64,000 nucleotides of DNA, from assembly GCA_023653785.1 (NCBI GenBank), contig JAMKCH010078644.1:1-64000 (forward strand). The letters are read 5' to 3'. The notes beneath the pieces were generated by a model. That model saw only the letters and a program-made list of their open reading frames with translations, was not told where the DNA came from and ran no database searches. Below are positions 48,120-60,395 of this stretch, piece after piece. Position 1 is the first letter of the stretch. The number at the start of each line of letters is the position of its first letter. The position numbers and the translations under genes are program-made. The DNA is from Ophioderma brevispina (Eukaryota; Echinodermata; Ophiuroidea; Amphilepidida; Ophiodermatidae).

Positions 48120-51100
48120 GGGGCCTGTGTCACTATAGAAAAGCTCATTTGTTTTCTTTTAGTCTTCGGTCTTTGCTTTCCATTTGTTTTTGTTCTGAAT
48201 CTAAAGTGATCCATTTGGTCACTGATAGTGGGGGAAATGAATTGAGGTAACATTTTTCATTTTCAAGAAAATATGCCATTTTATATAAAATATTTTTGTG
48301 ATTTTACACTTGGGGTTTTTCCTTCCCTAGCCCCCTTACGGGCACTACAAAAGAACAACAGTCATAGAAGGACATGTCCTATCCCTAAGGTTTACTGCAA
48401 CTTTGAAATCCTGGGGTGGTTTTCGGGCAGGTGGTGCATAATTCAACAAGAATAGGCCTTTTAAAAAAAAAGACAACCATCGCTTAGCAAGAATGTTAGT
48501 ACTTTATATGTTTAGTGTAAAATACTTGAGAATCAAAAGAAGCCCTCTCATAGTAGAGAGATTACATTACCCAGAGTATAATGTCCGGTATCCAACCATA
48601 CTCAATCATCAACCTTTAATTTTGAAATACACCCCACAGACCCCAAATTCCTTCTATACTGACTGTGGAACATGGTGTTTGGTAGTTTAGCAATCAATAA
48701 TAGCTCTAATATTTAGACCACGCCTGCAAAACCAAAATTACAAACGTCAAACTTACTCGGAAAACGATTTTCTAAAACACGCTTGTGTTATCTGGGCAGA
48801 GTACACTAGTGGTGACTCTCAAGACATGGGTCAGATCATCCATTCATGTTAATGAACTGAGAAAGTTATCCACTGTGATGGGTGGGCTGTTATCCAATCA
48901 AAATTTTTGTTTCTGGCTGTTTCGGAAATGTAAATGAATTTCCTAGTAGGCATATACCATGTTTCTTATTCTTAAAATAATGGAACCAGAGGACTTTGGC
49001 ACTTGCTAAATGAGACAACCACCCAACTCTGTGCATAACTGTAATATTCTGCCAATCATTTGCTTGCTGCCATATGCTAGGGTACTTGCAATGGTTGGTG
49101 GCTTTAAAAATCCACTCCGCTTCATACCAGTCTTCGATGGAACAACACTTGGGTCGATCGCCACAAAGAGGTGTCAAAACCGGGTAATAACACCGCTTCC
49201 ATTATATCCCATAATGTATATAATCCGAATGATCGTTTAAACTTGACAGGCAAATTTCAGGGGTGGGGAGTTACTTTTTTTGGGGTGTATAGCCTCTTGT
49301 TGTGTTGTAGCCATCATAATGGATTTTAAAAGGTTCAACTGTAACAGTACCACCACATCCTCTAGGATCAGATGTTTCTAGTTTGGCCACAACTACAGTC
49401 CTTACAAGCCTGTACCTGCTGATTTTCGATGCAAAATTTGCCCTGACTTTTGTGTTATATATTTTCAACTTCACCTTGGAATTTGGATTTTCCAAGAATT
49501 TTCTTCTCCATGTATGCTAGTTCACAAATGCCAAGTTTTTTCACTCTCCTTTCTGCCTTCGTGTAAATGATTGATCCTTGTCTACATCGGTAGCCAAATA
49601 TCATTACGGCTTTAATGCCATAACTCAATAATGATACTACAATGGTGCTGATATGCCAAGTCTGTAAACCAACGACCAAATTACAATCAGAAGTACAGAC
49701 TTCATGATTGATACCATGACAGTTCTCGGCCGGGTGTTATTAATATGACGGTGTTTGATTTTGTATCGATTTTTACGAAATTAAGGAATGGTACTAAATA
49801 TAAAGTCTTTTCAATATGCCAAGTGTCGAAACTTGCAGTACTTAATTAATAACCTCATTAAGTAAATTTGGCAATTTCCGACGTGATGTCGCAAAACGAG
49901 AGACTTTGGTGCTTTACATAGTGATGGATGTCGAGCCCTCGGTCTTAAGTGTATACTTGATTTCCCACCTTTTATATAAATATTCTCATGCTTAATTTAT
50001 AACTGACACAAGCAAATTGTAATTAATTTCTAAATATTACTAAAAAATTTTATATTATTTTTACAGTTCAAACGGTGAATCTCGGCAATCCACCCAACAC
50101 CCGTCATTATGTAATAAACCAATTCAAAAATTCGTGCGATGACGCACGTTTGGTTTGACGGATGTTCTGAAAACGCCGACTAGTGAATTCCATATAGCGG
50201 ATGCTGAATAACGCTTTAGTATATAGGGAAAATTCAACATCGCGGCACTATGTCATGAACGTAATCGCAATTTGCTTAAATTATGGTGTGACGGATAAGA
50301 TTAGTAACTTTTCCAATGTATTACAATCACATTTTTTACAAAGTAAGAATTCATGAATGTTAGCTAAAATAAATTGTAAATGTTTACCGACTCTTTAAGA
50401 TCGCGATTTTCAAAGCGGAGTTTTCTTTTCTCGAAAACAAAATTCGTATTTTGTTTTAACATATCCGTCACTACATAATACACCCGAAGCGTTGTCCAAA
50501 TAATTGTTAGTGCTAGGCTGCATACATTGCGAGACCGTTCGCAATTTTCAGCAACGTTAATTACTTCTCTGCAATAATGCTCCTGGGGGTAGTCGGAGTT
50601 ATTTGACAACTACAACAAGGCGTACTCTTAAGCATTGCAATCGCATTCAATATGAATGGAAGCTAGATCTAATCATAGCAACATAACTCTTGTAAAAGAC
50701 GAAGTTATATAGTGGCTCGGAGAAACTGGTCCCGTTGTAATTCGCACTCACGCCTATAAAGCGAGAGAACAGGTCGAGACCGTGTATTGTTGTCTTTATA
50801 TTAATTCAATTTAAAATTATTTCAAAGAGTAAAGACATTTTATTCGCAGCTAATGAGCTTAAAAGACGATTAGACAACAGAGAGTGACATGGGTGTCCGT
50901 TCCTCGAACCTGAGTCGTAAAAAAGAAAAAAAAAGACATGGTACTGCATACTATGTCATGCCTTATTGGACCAATTTGTCAAGCAAAGCACCGTAGAACT
51001 GATCTGAAAAGGTCTGTTATGTAGGGACATGTCCGCATGAATTAGTATACCCTTAGGGTTTACGCAGATTTTGGGGAAGGGCCGAAATGCTTATGAGAGG

Positions 51101-51170
51101 CCTATAAAGCACCAAGAAATGCCTTGTGAACCCCCGGCTTGGGAACATTTGCCCTCATCCTTCTTCTTGC
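48120..51170. other. Unassigned stretch with possible minus-strand coding remnants
   Basis: On the minus strand, 49679-49455, 49495-49271 and 49177-48890 are open in turn (75, 75 and 96 codons). Their composition is less biased than the surroundings, and the last contains CCSIEDWYEAEWIFKATNHC. I do not recognise a family and no clear splice sites join them. A tRNA-like SINE fragment lies at about 50720-50815. The rest shows nothing I can support. Confidence 0.3.
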
Positions 51171-51189
51171 GTATTAACAAAAAGCCCCA

Positions 51190-53080
51190 GCTAAATTTTT
51201 GAAGTTGGTGGAGCCAAGCTCACTGTTATTGGTTGGGGGTTGAGAAAGTCCTATAATATCCACCGGTGGACGAAAGGTAGGCCACTCAATTGAGCATGTG
51301 ATCCTCAGTCCTGTTACGGATGGAGCGCCACTGGGCAGCTGGAGTGGTCGCAGCCCCATACGTGCATATTGCTGTTGAAACGACCGAATACTGTTCAAGG
51401 TGACCCATCCTTACGTGGAGATTGCTAACCGATGTGAGAGTTCTTGTCATAGTTTCATACTGAATTGGTCTTTTCTTGGGGTAAAAATAAAGAAATTAAA
51501 AAAAAAAAAAAAAAAAAAAATAACAAAATAAAAAATGATCCCGGAAAGTGGGGGACCTGTGTTAGGGGGACACACTACAACATCGTCCCAATATCGTGTG
51601 AAGGAAGTGGGGGTTGCGGTTTACTGGGGTAAGGGGGAAAGAGGGGGGGGAGGGGATGTGGGGAATGGAGCGATCGGTAGGGGGTGGGAGAATATGGGGT
51701 ACATAGAGTTGGGGGGATCGGGCGGTTGGGTGAGAGAAGGGATAATGAGGGGGTTGAGTGTGGCTCGGAAAGGGGAGCGTTAGGGGGAGGGGGAGGGGCA
51801 GAATCCCCACTTCCCTCTCGCTCCCCCGCCCCCACCGCGCCCCCCCCCCCCCCCTTTCCTGCGCCACCCTTTCCCCACTCCGTGCTTTGTGAGCCTTGCG
51901 CTCTCCATTCAGTGTTTTCATGTCTGTAAGATGTGGAATGGTAGCTGGGGAGTTTAGCACGGTGTTCGACAGAAGGTCGACGAGAGCGCAGGTCTCTGTC
52001 TTCCGGAGCTGGCGTGATTCTTTAACCTTGTTGAATGCAGCAGGTGCTTGTTGTCCATCACTATGAACCAGCAAGCCTTAATTCACCAGTTAATGTGTGT
52101 GATGTTCTCCAAAGCACTGCAGGTGCATTGCCTGAGAGCACTGCTCATCTGCTGGGAGTGCGACGGAGGCATCCAGTCATGGTTCTGATGGTCTCGTTGA
52201 GTACTGGGGTCCAGCTTCTTTGTGTGAGAACTATTGCACTCATGCGGGGCTGCATATTCAAGCAGCGCTGTAGACCAAGCCAGGGGTCGAGTTGTATCGT
52301 AGAGTGGATGGGCTAGCACCCCAGGAAGAATCCAGCAAGGTGGCAGAGGATGTGTTTTATTCCTCGAAGATACCCTGGCGCATACAGACTCGAAGTGCTG
52401 CCGGTGTGTAAGCTGCCGGTCAAGGTTCATTCCCAGATAGGTTGGCGTTGGATTGTATGGCTGCAGAGGCGCTCCATTGATTTGAAGCTGGCGATGAGCC
52501 TCTTTGGTGTTAACATGGAAACAGTAGCGGGGATCTTAATGGCTTCACTCATCTTGAGTTCCAGGTCTTGAGACATGCTGCAAGTGGGCCATATCTGCAG
52601 TAACTGTTCTTTCTACTGCTGCCCTGCTGTCCGAGTGAAGAAGGGCAAGCGTAGGTCGTCGGCGTAGCCCATATTGTCTATATTTGTTGTAGATAAGCGA
52701 TTGATATACAAGTTTGACCAGCATGGAAGCCAGCACTGATCCATATGGACTTTGACTGACCTATCCGTTCCACAGATTCACTGGTCTTAAAAACCAAAGC
52801 TAAGGTTTTTGCAAGCAATGTTTACATATCACTGGAACCCGGAGGCGATCCGGGATGGTCTTAGAAGCTTGAGTGTCAAGCCCGTAAACCACACGGTGTC
52901 TTATGCTGCAGTACGGTCCACCAAGATACTCTTCCTTTAATACGGCGCTTTTGCAAAGCTCTCCTCAATATCATTGCAATCGTTTTACAATCTGGTGGAC
53001 AGTGGCTCGTCCACGGCGAAATCCTGCGTGTTCGTCAGGCGATGGGATTCGACGACTAACCCCGCAATTATGTCAGTCAA
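51190..53080 (-). pseudogene. Jockey-like LINE, 3' half, copy 2
   Basis: Minus-strand order from 53080: AGFRRGRATVHQIVK (RT palm start), PQGSVLASM at about 52730, a broken YADD-like region (YADDLRL in one frame, about 52670) followed by LLHSDSRAAVE, then LDRQLTHRQHFE at about 52410 and SSHTKKLD at about 52215. These follow the reverse transcriptase and C-terminal domain of Jockey-like non-LTR retrotransposons. The endonuclease is absent. An insertion of about 440 bp (51481-51920) splits the 3' part. Multiple frameshifts mean a dead copy. It lies head-to-tail with copy 1 at 53600-56560. Confidence 0.8.
51481..51920. repeat. A23 plus G-rich/C-rich insertion in LINE copy 2
   Basis: Relative to LINE copy 1 (53870-53910) this stretch is extra. 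It starts with 23 A (51498-51520), then has strongly G-rich plus-strand sequence (51600-51800, many GGGG runs), then C-rich sequence with a run of 14-15 C (about 51840-51855). The G runs could form quadruplexes. Opposed open frames (up to 170 codons on the minus strand) are a by-product of composition. Confidence 0.6.
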
Positions 53081-53099
53081 AAAATTCAAGATTCAATTT

Positions 53100-53300
53100 T
53101 TTATTTTTTTTACGTTTTTCTTTTTTTATTTATAAATAATTGTTTCAATTATGGTAAAATGACCATGATCAACCAAAGGTTCAACCATAGGGTGGACTAA
53201 TGATGCATTTTCTCCAACCTATGTTTGACCGCTCATGTGTATTTTCAAACCATGGTCAAGTGCAAGTTGCCATGGTCAAGCACATTCTACCCTTGTACAT
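53100..53300 (+). repeat. Cluster of CCATGGTCAA-type repeats
   Basis: Variants of 'accatggtcaa', 'ccatgatcaacc', 'caaccataggg' and 'catggttgac' occur in both orientations over about 200 bp between the two LINE copies. The pattern suggests a small foldback element, but no termini are clear. Confidence 0.45.
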
Positions 53301-53599
53301 GGTTGACATTTCACGTAGAAGTCCTAAGTATGATCTGATCTTGATAGGGTTCGTCTTATCGTGTCCAAACACAGAGTTTCTCATATTGCTCTAGCCAAAG
53401 ACGATTACACGTCTACCGCTTCATTTGAATTCCGGACGAATTCCTTGTCTATATGTTGTCAAACCCCCAGAGGTGCCGTTCCACAACTACAAGCAGTAAT
53501 CCTGATCTGCTTCCATGTGCCAGCACCTATTTTACAGGAATCCTTTAGACTATCCAGATTCCGGTTCTCAATCTGTTCTTCTTGTTTATGAGGCACAGC

Positions 53600-56560
53600 A
53601 AGTGTTGAATTTGGTGGAGCCAGCTCACTGTTGATTGGCTGGGTTTTGAGAAGTCCATATCCACCGGTGGATGAAAGTAGAGCACGCTTGAAACTGTGAT
53701 CCCCAGTCTTGTGATGGAGAGCCACATTGCAGGCTGGATATTGTCCCTCCAGATCAGTGCATATTTGCTGTTGAACGACCGACTCCTGGGGAATCCGTTC
53801 AAGGAGACCATTCCTTACGTGAAATTGCTACCGGTGGGTAGTTCGTCATAGGTGTGATATGAATTGTTCTGGTCTTGGGTATCAGCCAGGGCGTTGTGTC
53901 TGTGACATTTTTAATGGGGTGCTGGAGAGTTAGCAACGGGTCGACAGAAAGGTCGACGGAAGCGCAGTCTCTGTCTGCCGGCTGGCGTGAATTCTTTAAC
54001 AGTATTATGCTGCAGGTGCTTCTTGTCCAACTGAGCCCTTATTCACCATTTTATTGTGTTGGTGTTCTCTCCGAGCACTGCAGGTGCAATGCCTGAAGGC
54101 ACTGGTATAACTCCGATGAGTGGTACGAGGCAACAGTAATGGTTCTCATGGTCCGTTGATACGGTGTCCAGCTTCTTTTGTGAGAGCCTTGCAACATGCT
54201 GGGGCGGCATATTCGCACGCCCTGTAGACATAGCCGGGGCGGAGTACGTAAGTGGATGGGCTCGCCCCCCATGAATAACGTGATGCTGCCGATATTAGCG
54301 GCTGATCAAGCTTCACTCCCGAGATAAGTTAGTGTAGGATTGTTTGGCAGGTGATCCTTTAGCTGATTGAGCTGGCGATGAGTCTCTTTGGTGTTAAGAT
54401 GAAGGCATCGGTGGTCTTGTCTTCACTCAGCTTGAACTCTCCAGTCTTGAGATTGCTGGTCAAGTAGGGCCCTATCTGCAGTAAGTGTACTTTCTACTCA
54501 GTCCAGCTCTGTCCAGTGATGAAGGGAAGATCGTATGTCTAGATGCTGTTTGAGTAATTGCTTATATACAAGTTGAACAGCCTGGGAAGCCACACTGATC
54601 CTGTTGGAATCCGTTCCTCAACTACCCGTCGACGGTTGGCAATCATGTCATGGACTTATCATGTTATTACATAATGGCATGAAACTCCATAAATTGTTTT
54701 TGGCACCAGGCTTTTCAAATCTGAAGTGCTGGCAGCAGGTTTGTGCTAGATACCAAGTCTCTGTCTTGTGTCAGGGCATGGGGGTAGAGCACGATCTGCT
54801 TCGATTTGGGCATTGGGGATTTCCATGCCTAAGAAATAATGATTCACCGTGGACAAGTCTCTTTTGCTGGCTTATTGTTGCTCCCACCGATTGCAGAAAA
54901 GACTCCTAAAAGCCGAAGCCTGAGTCTATGAACGACGAGAAACAAGAGTACGCAAACAACGATGCGGGGGGGAAAGCGAAATGATCGGGAGGAAGGACGG
55001 AGAGGGTATACAAAATATTTTATAAGAGAGAACCTCATATCTTGAGAACCACTCCACAACAAATGAACAATTTTTATTGTTTTTCAAGGCAAGATGCTCA
55101 CTTACCCATTCTTTATTAATGATAAATCATCCACGATATCAAATTAAAAAATGGAAAAAGATCACTTTCATCGATCCGGGATGGTGCTGAGAAGCGTGAG
55201 TGCCAAGCCCTGGTGCCACACGGTGTCATATACTGCAGGACGGTCCACCAAGATGACGCCTGCCTTACGACCTTTTCAACGCTCTCCTCATATCATTTGT
55301 GAGTTTAACAATCTATGGACAGTGCTCCGGTCACGCGAATACTGCTTGTTCGTCAGCAGATGGATCGGCGACAGGGTCTAGCCGGGCCAGGAATCATTCT
55401 CTCACGGAGTTTGACGGAACACACAGTAGTGGTATTGGACGGTAGTTCTTTGGGTTGCCACCAGGCTTGTTTGGTTTGGGGGTGGCGATGAATGGTATCA
55501 CTTCCTCCAGATGTTGGTAAGACGGGTTTGTATGCACATGAGTAGAACTCCTGGAGCCTTTCAGACTCGTGGGCCGCAGTGCATCATGAATTCCGCTGAT
55601 ATATTCCTTGAATATCCTGCACTATCCTTGAAAGACCATATAATATGCGAGGAGCTCCTCAGCAATTGAGTTGGCAGACACAGGAATTTGGATGGTTTGG
55701 AAACTCTTCCGGTGAGGCGATTTATAGTCAAGTTCCAGGCCTATTAGAAACCACTTTCCCTGGACATCTGCCTCCCGCGATCCAAAGACGTTTCCTGGCC
55801 AGTAGTTTTGTTAGACCTGAAGCCTTGGATGACGCTTCTTCTCTACTGTTCAATTCAATTATTCATTTAAAGATCATCACATTATTCATCCGGATGACAG
55901 CCACGTGAGATGGTCTTCTTTTATCTTATAAAGAAGTTTTACATAGTTCTGTGTAAGAATTTCCAGGTAGGGGAGGTTGGGGTCGGAAGGTTGGGCACTT
56001 CTGACCAACCAGGGTCTTCAAACTGGTGTTCCAGTCCTGCCTTGCGCATTTCCACTTTTTCACTAGCTTTGTTGGTACAGACTTAGCAAGGCTGTCCGAC
56101 CAGTCATGGTCTATGTTGAGATTTCGAAAGCGGTCGAAGACAGTACGCGGTGACCGAAATGGCAATCTTATATTTTAACCAAATGCAAAGTCAGGATTTG
56201 AGGTTGCGTTCCCTTCCAGATTAGAAACTGTCCCTGTTGCTTTGGATGTACAAGAGTTTGTATGCCAGATTTTGGAAGGCCCAGTCCCTCTAGTTTGGGA
56301 TCCGTCAGTTGGTATTTCCTGAGCCCCCATGTAAAAATGCTATGACTGTTGAAGTCACCAGCGTATATTCAAGGTGCACCATAATGTAGGTGAGAAACTG
56401 CTTGAAAAAGCCGGGAGTTAAGTGTGCTTGTAGACATTGAGACTGGACTCTATACAATTGGGTCTTGCCCATTCCAGGGTGGAAGTCGCAGGTGGGTTGG
56501 CATAAGTTTCCATTGATCTTTATGCCCCCCTGACACAGGTTGCAATCCCATGGGTAGCTC
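53600..56560 (-). pseudogene. Jockey-like LINE, copy 1 (endonuclease to C-terminus)
   Basis: Reading down the minus strand: an endonuclease remnant near 56510-56200 with a YAGDFNSHS-like motif (frame-broken, about 56380), then the linker (RSPRTVFDRFRNL at about 56150). A pre-RT block follows with PVSANSIAEELL (about 55670), then NPKNYRPIPLLCVPS (about 55450, RT motif 1), then the palm (to about 55170). After the insertion at 54690-55160 come the C-terminal landmarks (54230-54040) and the tail near 53610. The domain order identifies a Jockey-like non-LTR element. Frameshifts and stops are frequent, so it is inactive as assembled. Confidence 0.8.
54690..55160. mobile_element. Mariner derivative inserted in LINE copy 1
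   Basis: The left portion (54690-54780) matches 16790-16870 in forward sense (ttttcaaatctgaa, tctgtcttgtgtcagggc). The right portion (54785-55160) matches the inverted arm as in 15700-15935 (gatttgggcattgggga, tatcttgagaaccactc, cttacccattcttta). It is thus a foldback derivative of the same family, inserted in the RT palm; the uninterrupted sequence is seen in LINE copy 2 near 52740-52860. An unrelated stretch of about 120 bp is nested at 54890-55030. Confidence 0.65.
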
Positions 56561-56569
56561 TCTCAATCG

Positions 56570-58500
56570 TTGAGACAATTAGTCACCAGGAGCAGCTCCA
56601 GTGCAGATGCTCAACCGGGTCAATACCAACAGATGTTGCTTAGTTTGTAGAAGCCTTTCTTTTTTTTCTCTAAAGGCCACTCTCTTAACCAACCTCCTTA
56701 GACATTGCTTCAGGGGTTGGACCTCTTTGCTAAGAAACTCTCTGGATGTAAGGCGGGCCCGGTGCAAGTTTGAGAGAAATTCGTATCTAAAAATCTCCCG
56801 TTGTCACTTAATTTTTGTGCTCTGATTCCGAGATCTTCTGTATATTAATACGACATTTCATGCACGCATTGGTTGGTCTTTGGTGCAGATTACAACAGCA
56901 CTCAGAAGACCTTCCCAAGTACCTTCTCACATTTCACCTACGAAATCTTTTTCCGTGCCACCGCACCTCTCATAGCAATAACAACGTAATCATGTTCCGC
57001 AAAACAAAACCTGTTCTTGTAGAGTATCGAGAGTTGCGCTTAATAATGGGCTAATTCTAACGGATAGTATATGAACGACCAGAAATGGTTCTCGATTGCT
57101 ATGCGCATCTTTTTTTTTTTTTAAACAGTAACTTTCGATATTTCTTCCTCATCTTCTCGTTTTTCCTCGCTGAACAAAGACTCCTATCTATATGCTTCAT
57201 CTCCTCGATCGTGACGTCCGGTGTATAATGCATAAGTCGGAGCCTTAATCGCTAGCGTCATTCAAGCGCTGACGTTCGCACGACTGTGATAATAAAATTG
57301 GATCGATTAAGCCGAAATTAATTGGTCGACTCTGAGTTGCAAAAATATTTAAAAACTCATACGAGACCAATTATATTGGGCATAATCATCCACTTTATAA
57401 TCATTTATCAATGTTTTGGATCCGATATTTTTCCCACACTTGGACTCCTCAAACATGATAAGGTTAATAAAGGCGGTGCGAAAATACACGCAAAACACAA
57501 CTGACTGAACGCGTTGACGTCAACTTACTCGAGAAGCTAATTGGGGATATACAAGCAATCCTTTGATGTGCTCAGTCAAGCGGATGTCCCTGGTTATTTC
57601 CAAATCTTATGGGGTAGCATCTGTGATTAATAGTGTCAGAAAATGCTGATAGATCGGCGAAAACGACCCGGTTACCAAAACCTTCTCGAAACCATCCTTG
57701 TGTGGTTACTACTTGGAATGGTTGTTTGATTTGCCTGAACCGGTTGGTCTGGTATGAGGTGTTCGTCTACCAACCGGTGCTATACGTGAGGCGCAGGAGA
57801 TTTTTCAAAAAGCTATAGGTATGGCTGAGATATCGGATCGATAGTTACTTCTTTTTGAAATTTCACAGGCCTTTAGCGGCTTTGGGAAACTGATTGTTCA
57901 CTTGTCCCTCACTTTTATTGGCAATATAGGGCGAACGCTATACACGAGTATAGCAGTACTTACATAACATGTCGAAAACCAGTCATAATGTGTTGTTCTT
58001 TTCATGTGTAATATGTTAATTTTATGTTTTTAATTAATTAATGCTGAAGAGGTAGAAAGAAAATAGGTAAGAATGTAAGACCCAAGAATCACTCTTATAT
58101 CTTTTTGTTCTACTACGATTAGATATGTAACAGATTGCAAATAAAAGTTTATTAATCTAATGCTGGCTTAAAAACAAAAAACCCGCCCCTTCAATCATTA
58201 TTTTTTTTTATCACCTTGCTAAAAGTCTCCCCCCCCCCCCCCCCACCCCCATTCGGGAGATAAATACCAACTGCCTCCTCTCTAAATTTGTCTCTTTAAT
58301 CCCTAATTCGATTGCTAAAGTTTAGATTAAAATTTAAATCATCAAAATTAGATTTTGGTCCCCGCTTGAATCTAAGAAATTTTAGGAGTAGCAGGTCACA
58401 GAATATCACCTACCTTGATTTTGGTACCAATGGATAGCTATGCGGGTTCACCTCTTTTATTGTACCTCGAATACCCAACATGCCTAGTATTTGCGTCTGA
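56570..58500. other. No recognisable gene
   Basis: Short open frames only. A 16-C run with neighbouring C tracts lies near 58230-58245, and low-complexity A/T sequence is scattered throughout. Nothing else is supported. Confidence 0.5.
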
Positions 58501-58504
58501 ATGA

Positions 58505-58830
58505 CGTTTGAAAGATGGCGTAAATTGAAACAGCGTTTGAAAATTCTCACGACTGAATAATACCGAAAAGCCTTGTGGAAAAATGTGCGGCCGTAGCGAT
58601 TCGTGTTTCACTTTCCTTGTATGCGAGCACCGAGTACCCGACAAAACGTTCAATTTTCCTCGCTAGGTAACGGACCATCTGATGCAAAATCCTACATAGA
58701 AACCCCTTCGTTTTCCGGATATATTGAGATTTAGTGTCATTTTCATGCATACATCGCTATGACGGGACTGATAACGTTAATCCTCTCGCGCGTATTCATT
58801 TAATAATATATTGTCGCAGTCTGTGCACAA
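58505..58830 (+). repeat. Repeat R, third copy
   Basis: It shares 'tggcgtaaattgaaacagcg', 'ccttcgttttccgga' and 'actgataacgttaatcctct' with 18780-19170 and 38960-39370 but lies outside the A/B duplication. It shows more indels than either. It proves that Repeat R is dispersed. Confidence 0.75.
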
Positions 58831-59159
58831 CAAGACTAGAACTACATACACCGTGGGAAATACTTACCGACCGCCGTAAATGACGTATAGTCGTATGTCA
58901 GCAAACGTCACTTTCCATTTCACACAGTGTAGAATAGAGGAATTGAATTTTTTCGCCAAATAAAGTTCGGCATATAAATATCCGATTTTCATGCGGTTGT
59001 TGGCTCTGATTGATGGGAATGACTAGTTTAATAAATTAAGAGCGTTTTCCAGCTTATCCAGTAATTTTCAATACTTTTCCTAAACTATTACGTCATAGTA
59101 CTACCATTTACTGTGAATGTCGGTACTTATTTTAATTCCATGGAAAGAAAAACTCTAAA

Positions 59160-59420
59160 GTTATCCTGTGGTTCCACATTACAGCCAATAGGATTTTCAG
59201 TAGGAAAATCACAGGGGTGACAGCCCCCTTCGTTAATTTTGGTTAAATGTTAACATTTTAGGATACTATGCATTTTGCCCGTGTGTGACCTTTGAACGTA
59301 TGTGTGGTAATCTTTGAACTCAGCATTGTTCTGTTCTGTGCTCAGGGTCAGCAGTCCTTTTGGCGAAGTTGGTTTTCCAGGCATTCTAGCGAATTGAATT
59401 TTTTCGATGACCTTTAACCT
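59160..59420 (-). repeat. Inverted relative of the left edge of segments A and B
   Basis: The reverse complement of 59260-59400 shares 'cgtgtgtgac(c)tt', 'gacctttgaa' and 'gctcagg-tca' words with the first 90 bp of segments A (13355) and B (34319). The left end of the duplicated segment therefore lies in, or at the edge of, a dispersed repeat. Confidence 0.45.
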
Positions 59421-59814
59421 GCGGGGTCACTTTGAACCCCCTATAACAACCTCAACTGTCGTTCGCCCAACCACGTACCAAATATCAGGCCCCATAATCA
59501 AAACATAACGAAACGCAGACAGACCAGACTCCTTGTTTTTTGTTTTAGGAAGACAAATTAGTATAGCCTTCGTTGGCATTTGACGATGTTTTATGGCGAT
59601 AGATCGTTTTCTTTTCCAGCTGCACATCTCTGAACAGCCTTGGCATCCAAGCATTCGTCAGGCGCTAATCTTTTATTCATTATTTTCATTTACAACAATT
59701 CTTTTAGCACTAGATTTATCCTTGTGTGCACTTTCCTTTTGAAACATTTGAACAGTTCGTGCAAAATAAACCACATTGATAATAATTATCTATCGCTTCT
59801 TCTTCTCCGTCGAC

Positions 59815-60240
59815 CCTGGCTTGTTAGCTCAATTGGTCAGAGCGCCGTACTAGCAATGCGGAGGTTTCCTGGTTCGAGTCGGTCAAGAGCACAGGGTTTT
59901 TTAACATTTGTGTGTCCGCTGGCCATCTCCAGGAAAAGATTAATAAATATTCATCCATTTCTCCCTGGAGAACTAAGTAGTTACATTTCAAAACAAATAT
60001 AAATCGTATACATAAATACCGTCTGATGCTATCCGCTAGAAGCAATGGACGCCTTTCGGACTCTCAATTGGCATAGCGCCGTGCTAGTAATCGGAAGTGC
60101 CGGTTATCAGTCCGGCCAATCGCACATTTTTGTTTTTGCAACACTTGTGACCATCATCCAGGAAAATTAAAAAGTTCATCCTTGTCTCCTGAAAACTAAG
60201 TAGTTAAATTTGAAAATAAACCACACAGTGAAATGCCATA
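59815..60240 (+). mobile_element. Dimer of tRNA-Ala-derived SINEs
   Basis: Unit 1 has a tRNA head at about 59818-59890. It shows D arm gctc/gagc, anticodon stem ccgta/tgcgg around loop ctagcaa (anticodon AGC, alanine) and a B-box-like ggttcgagtc. Its T stem cannot close, so it is not a functional tRNA. Unit 2 (about 60055-60235) repeats the head in degraded form (ctcaattggcatagcgccgt). Both units share the tail words 'aacattgt', 'ccatcatccaggaaaa' and 'actaagtagtta'. This is a SINE family in tandem, with a (CA)n tract following. Confidence 0.7.
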
Positions 60241-60298
60241 AAATACCGGACTTGTCATTTTATTTTTCACCTTTCTTGTTAAACACAATCATCAGCGC

Positions 60299-60395
60299 AC
60301 AGACACTGTTACACACACCCCTCACACACACACTACACACACGTCCACACACACACAACAACACACAACACACACACACACGAACACACACCGCT
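60299..60395 (+). repeat. (CA)n microsatellite
   Basis: An interrupted CA tract just downstream of the SINE dimer. Confidence 0.95.

Noticed and set aside
47849..48253. Minus-strand 134-codon Lys/Arg/Glu-rich open frame
   Set aside because: It is a translation of the pyrimidine-rich tract and its surroundings, not a real protein.
51562..52074. Minus-strand 170-codon open frame rich in Pro and Ser
   Set aside because: It is produced by the G-rich/C-rich low-complexity insertion and extends into a LINE remnant in a different frame from the RT.
59818..59890. Functional tRNA-Ala(AGC) gene
   Set aside because: D and anticodon arms fit, but the T stem cannot pair and a SINE tail follows, with a second degraded copy adjacent.
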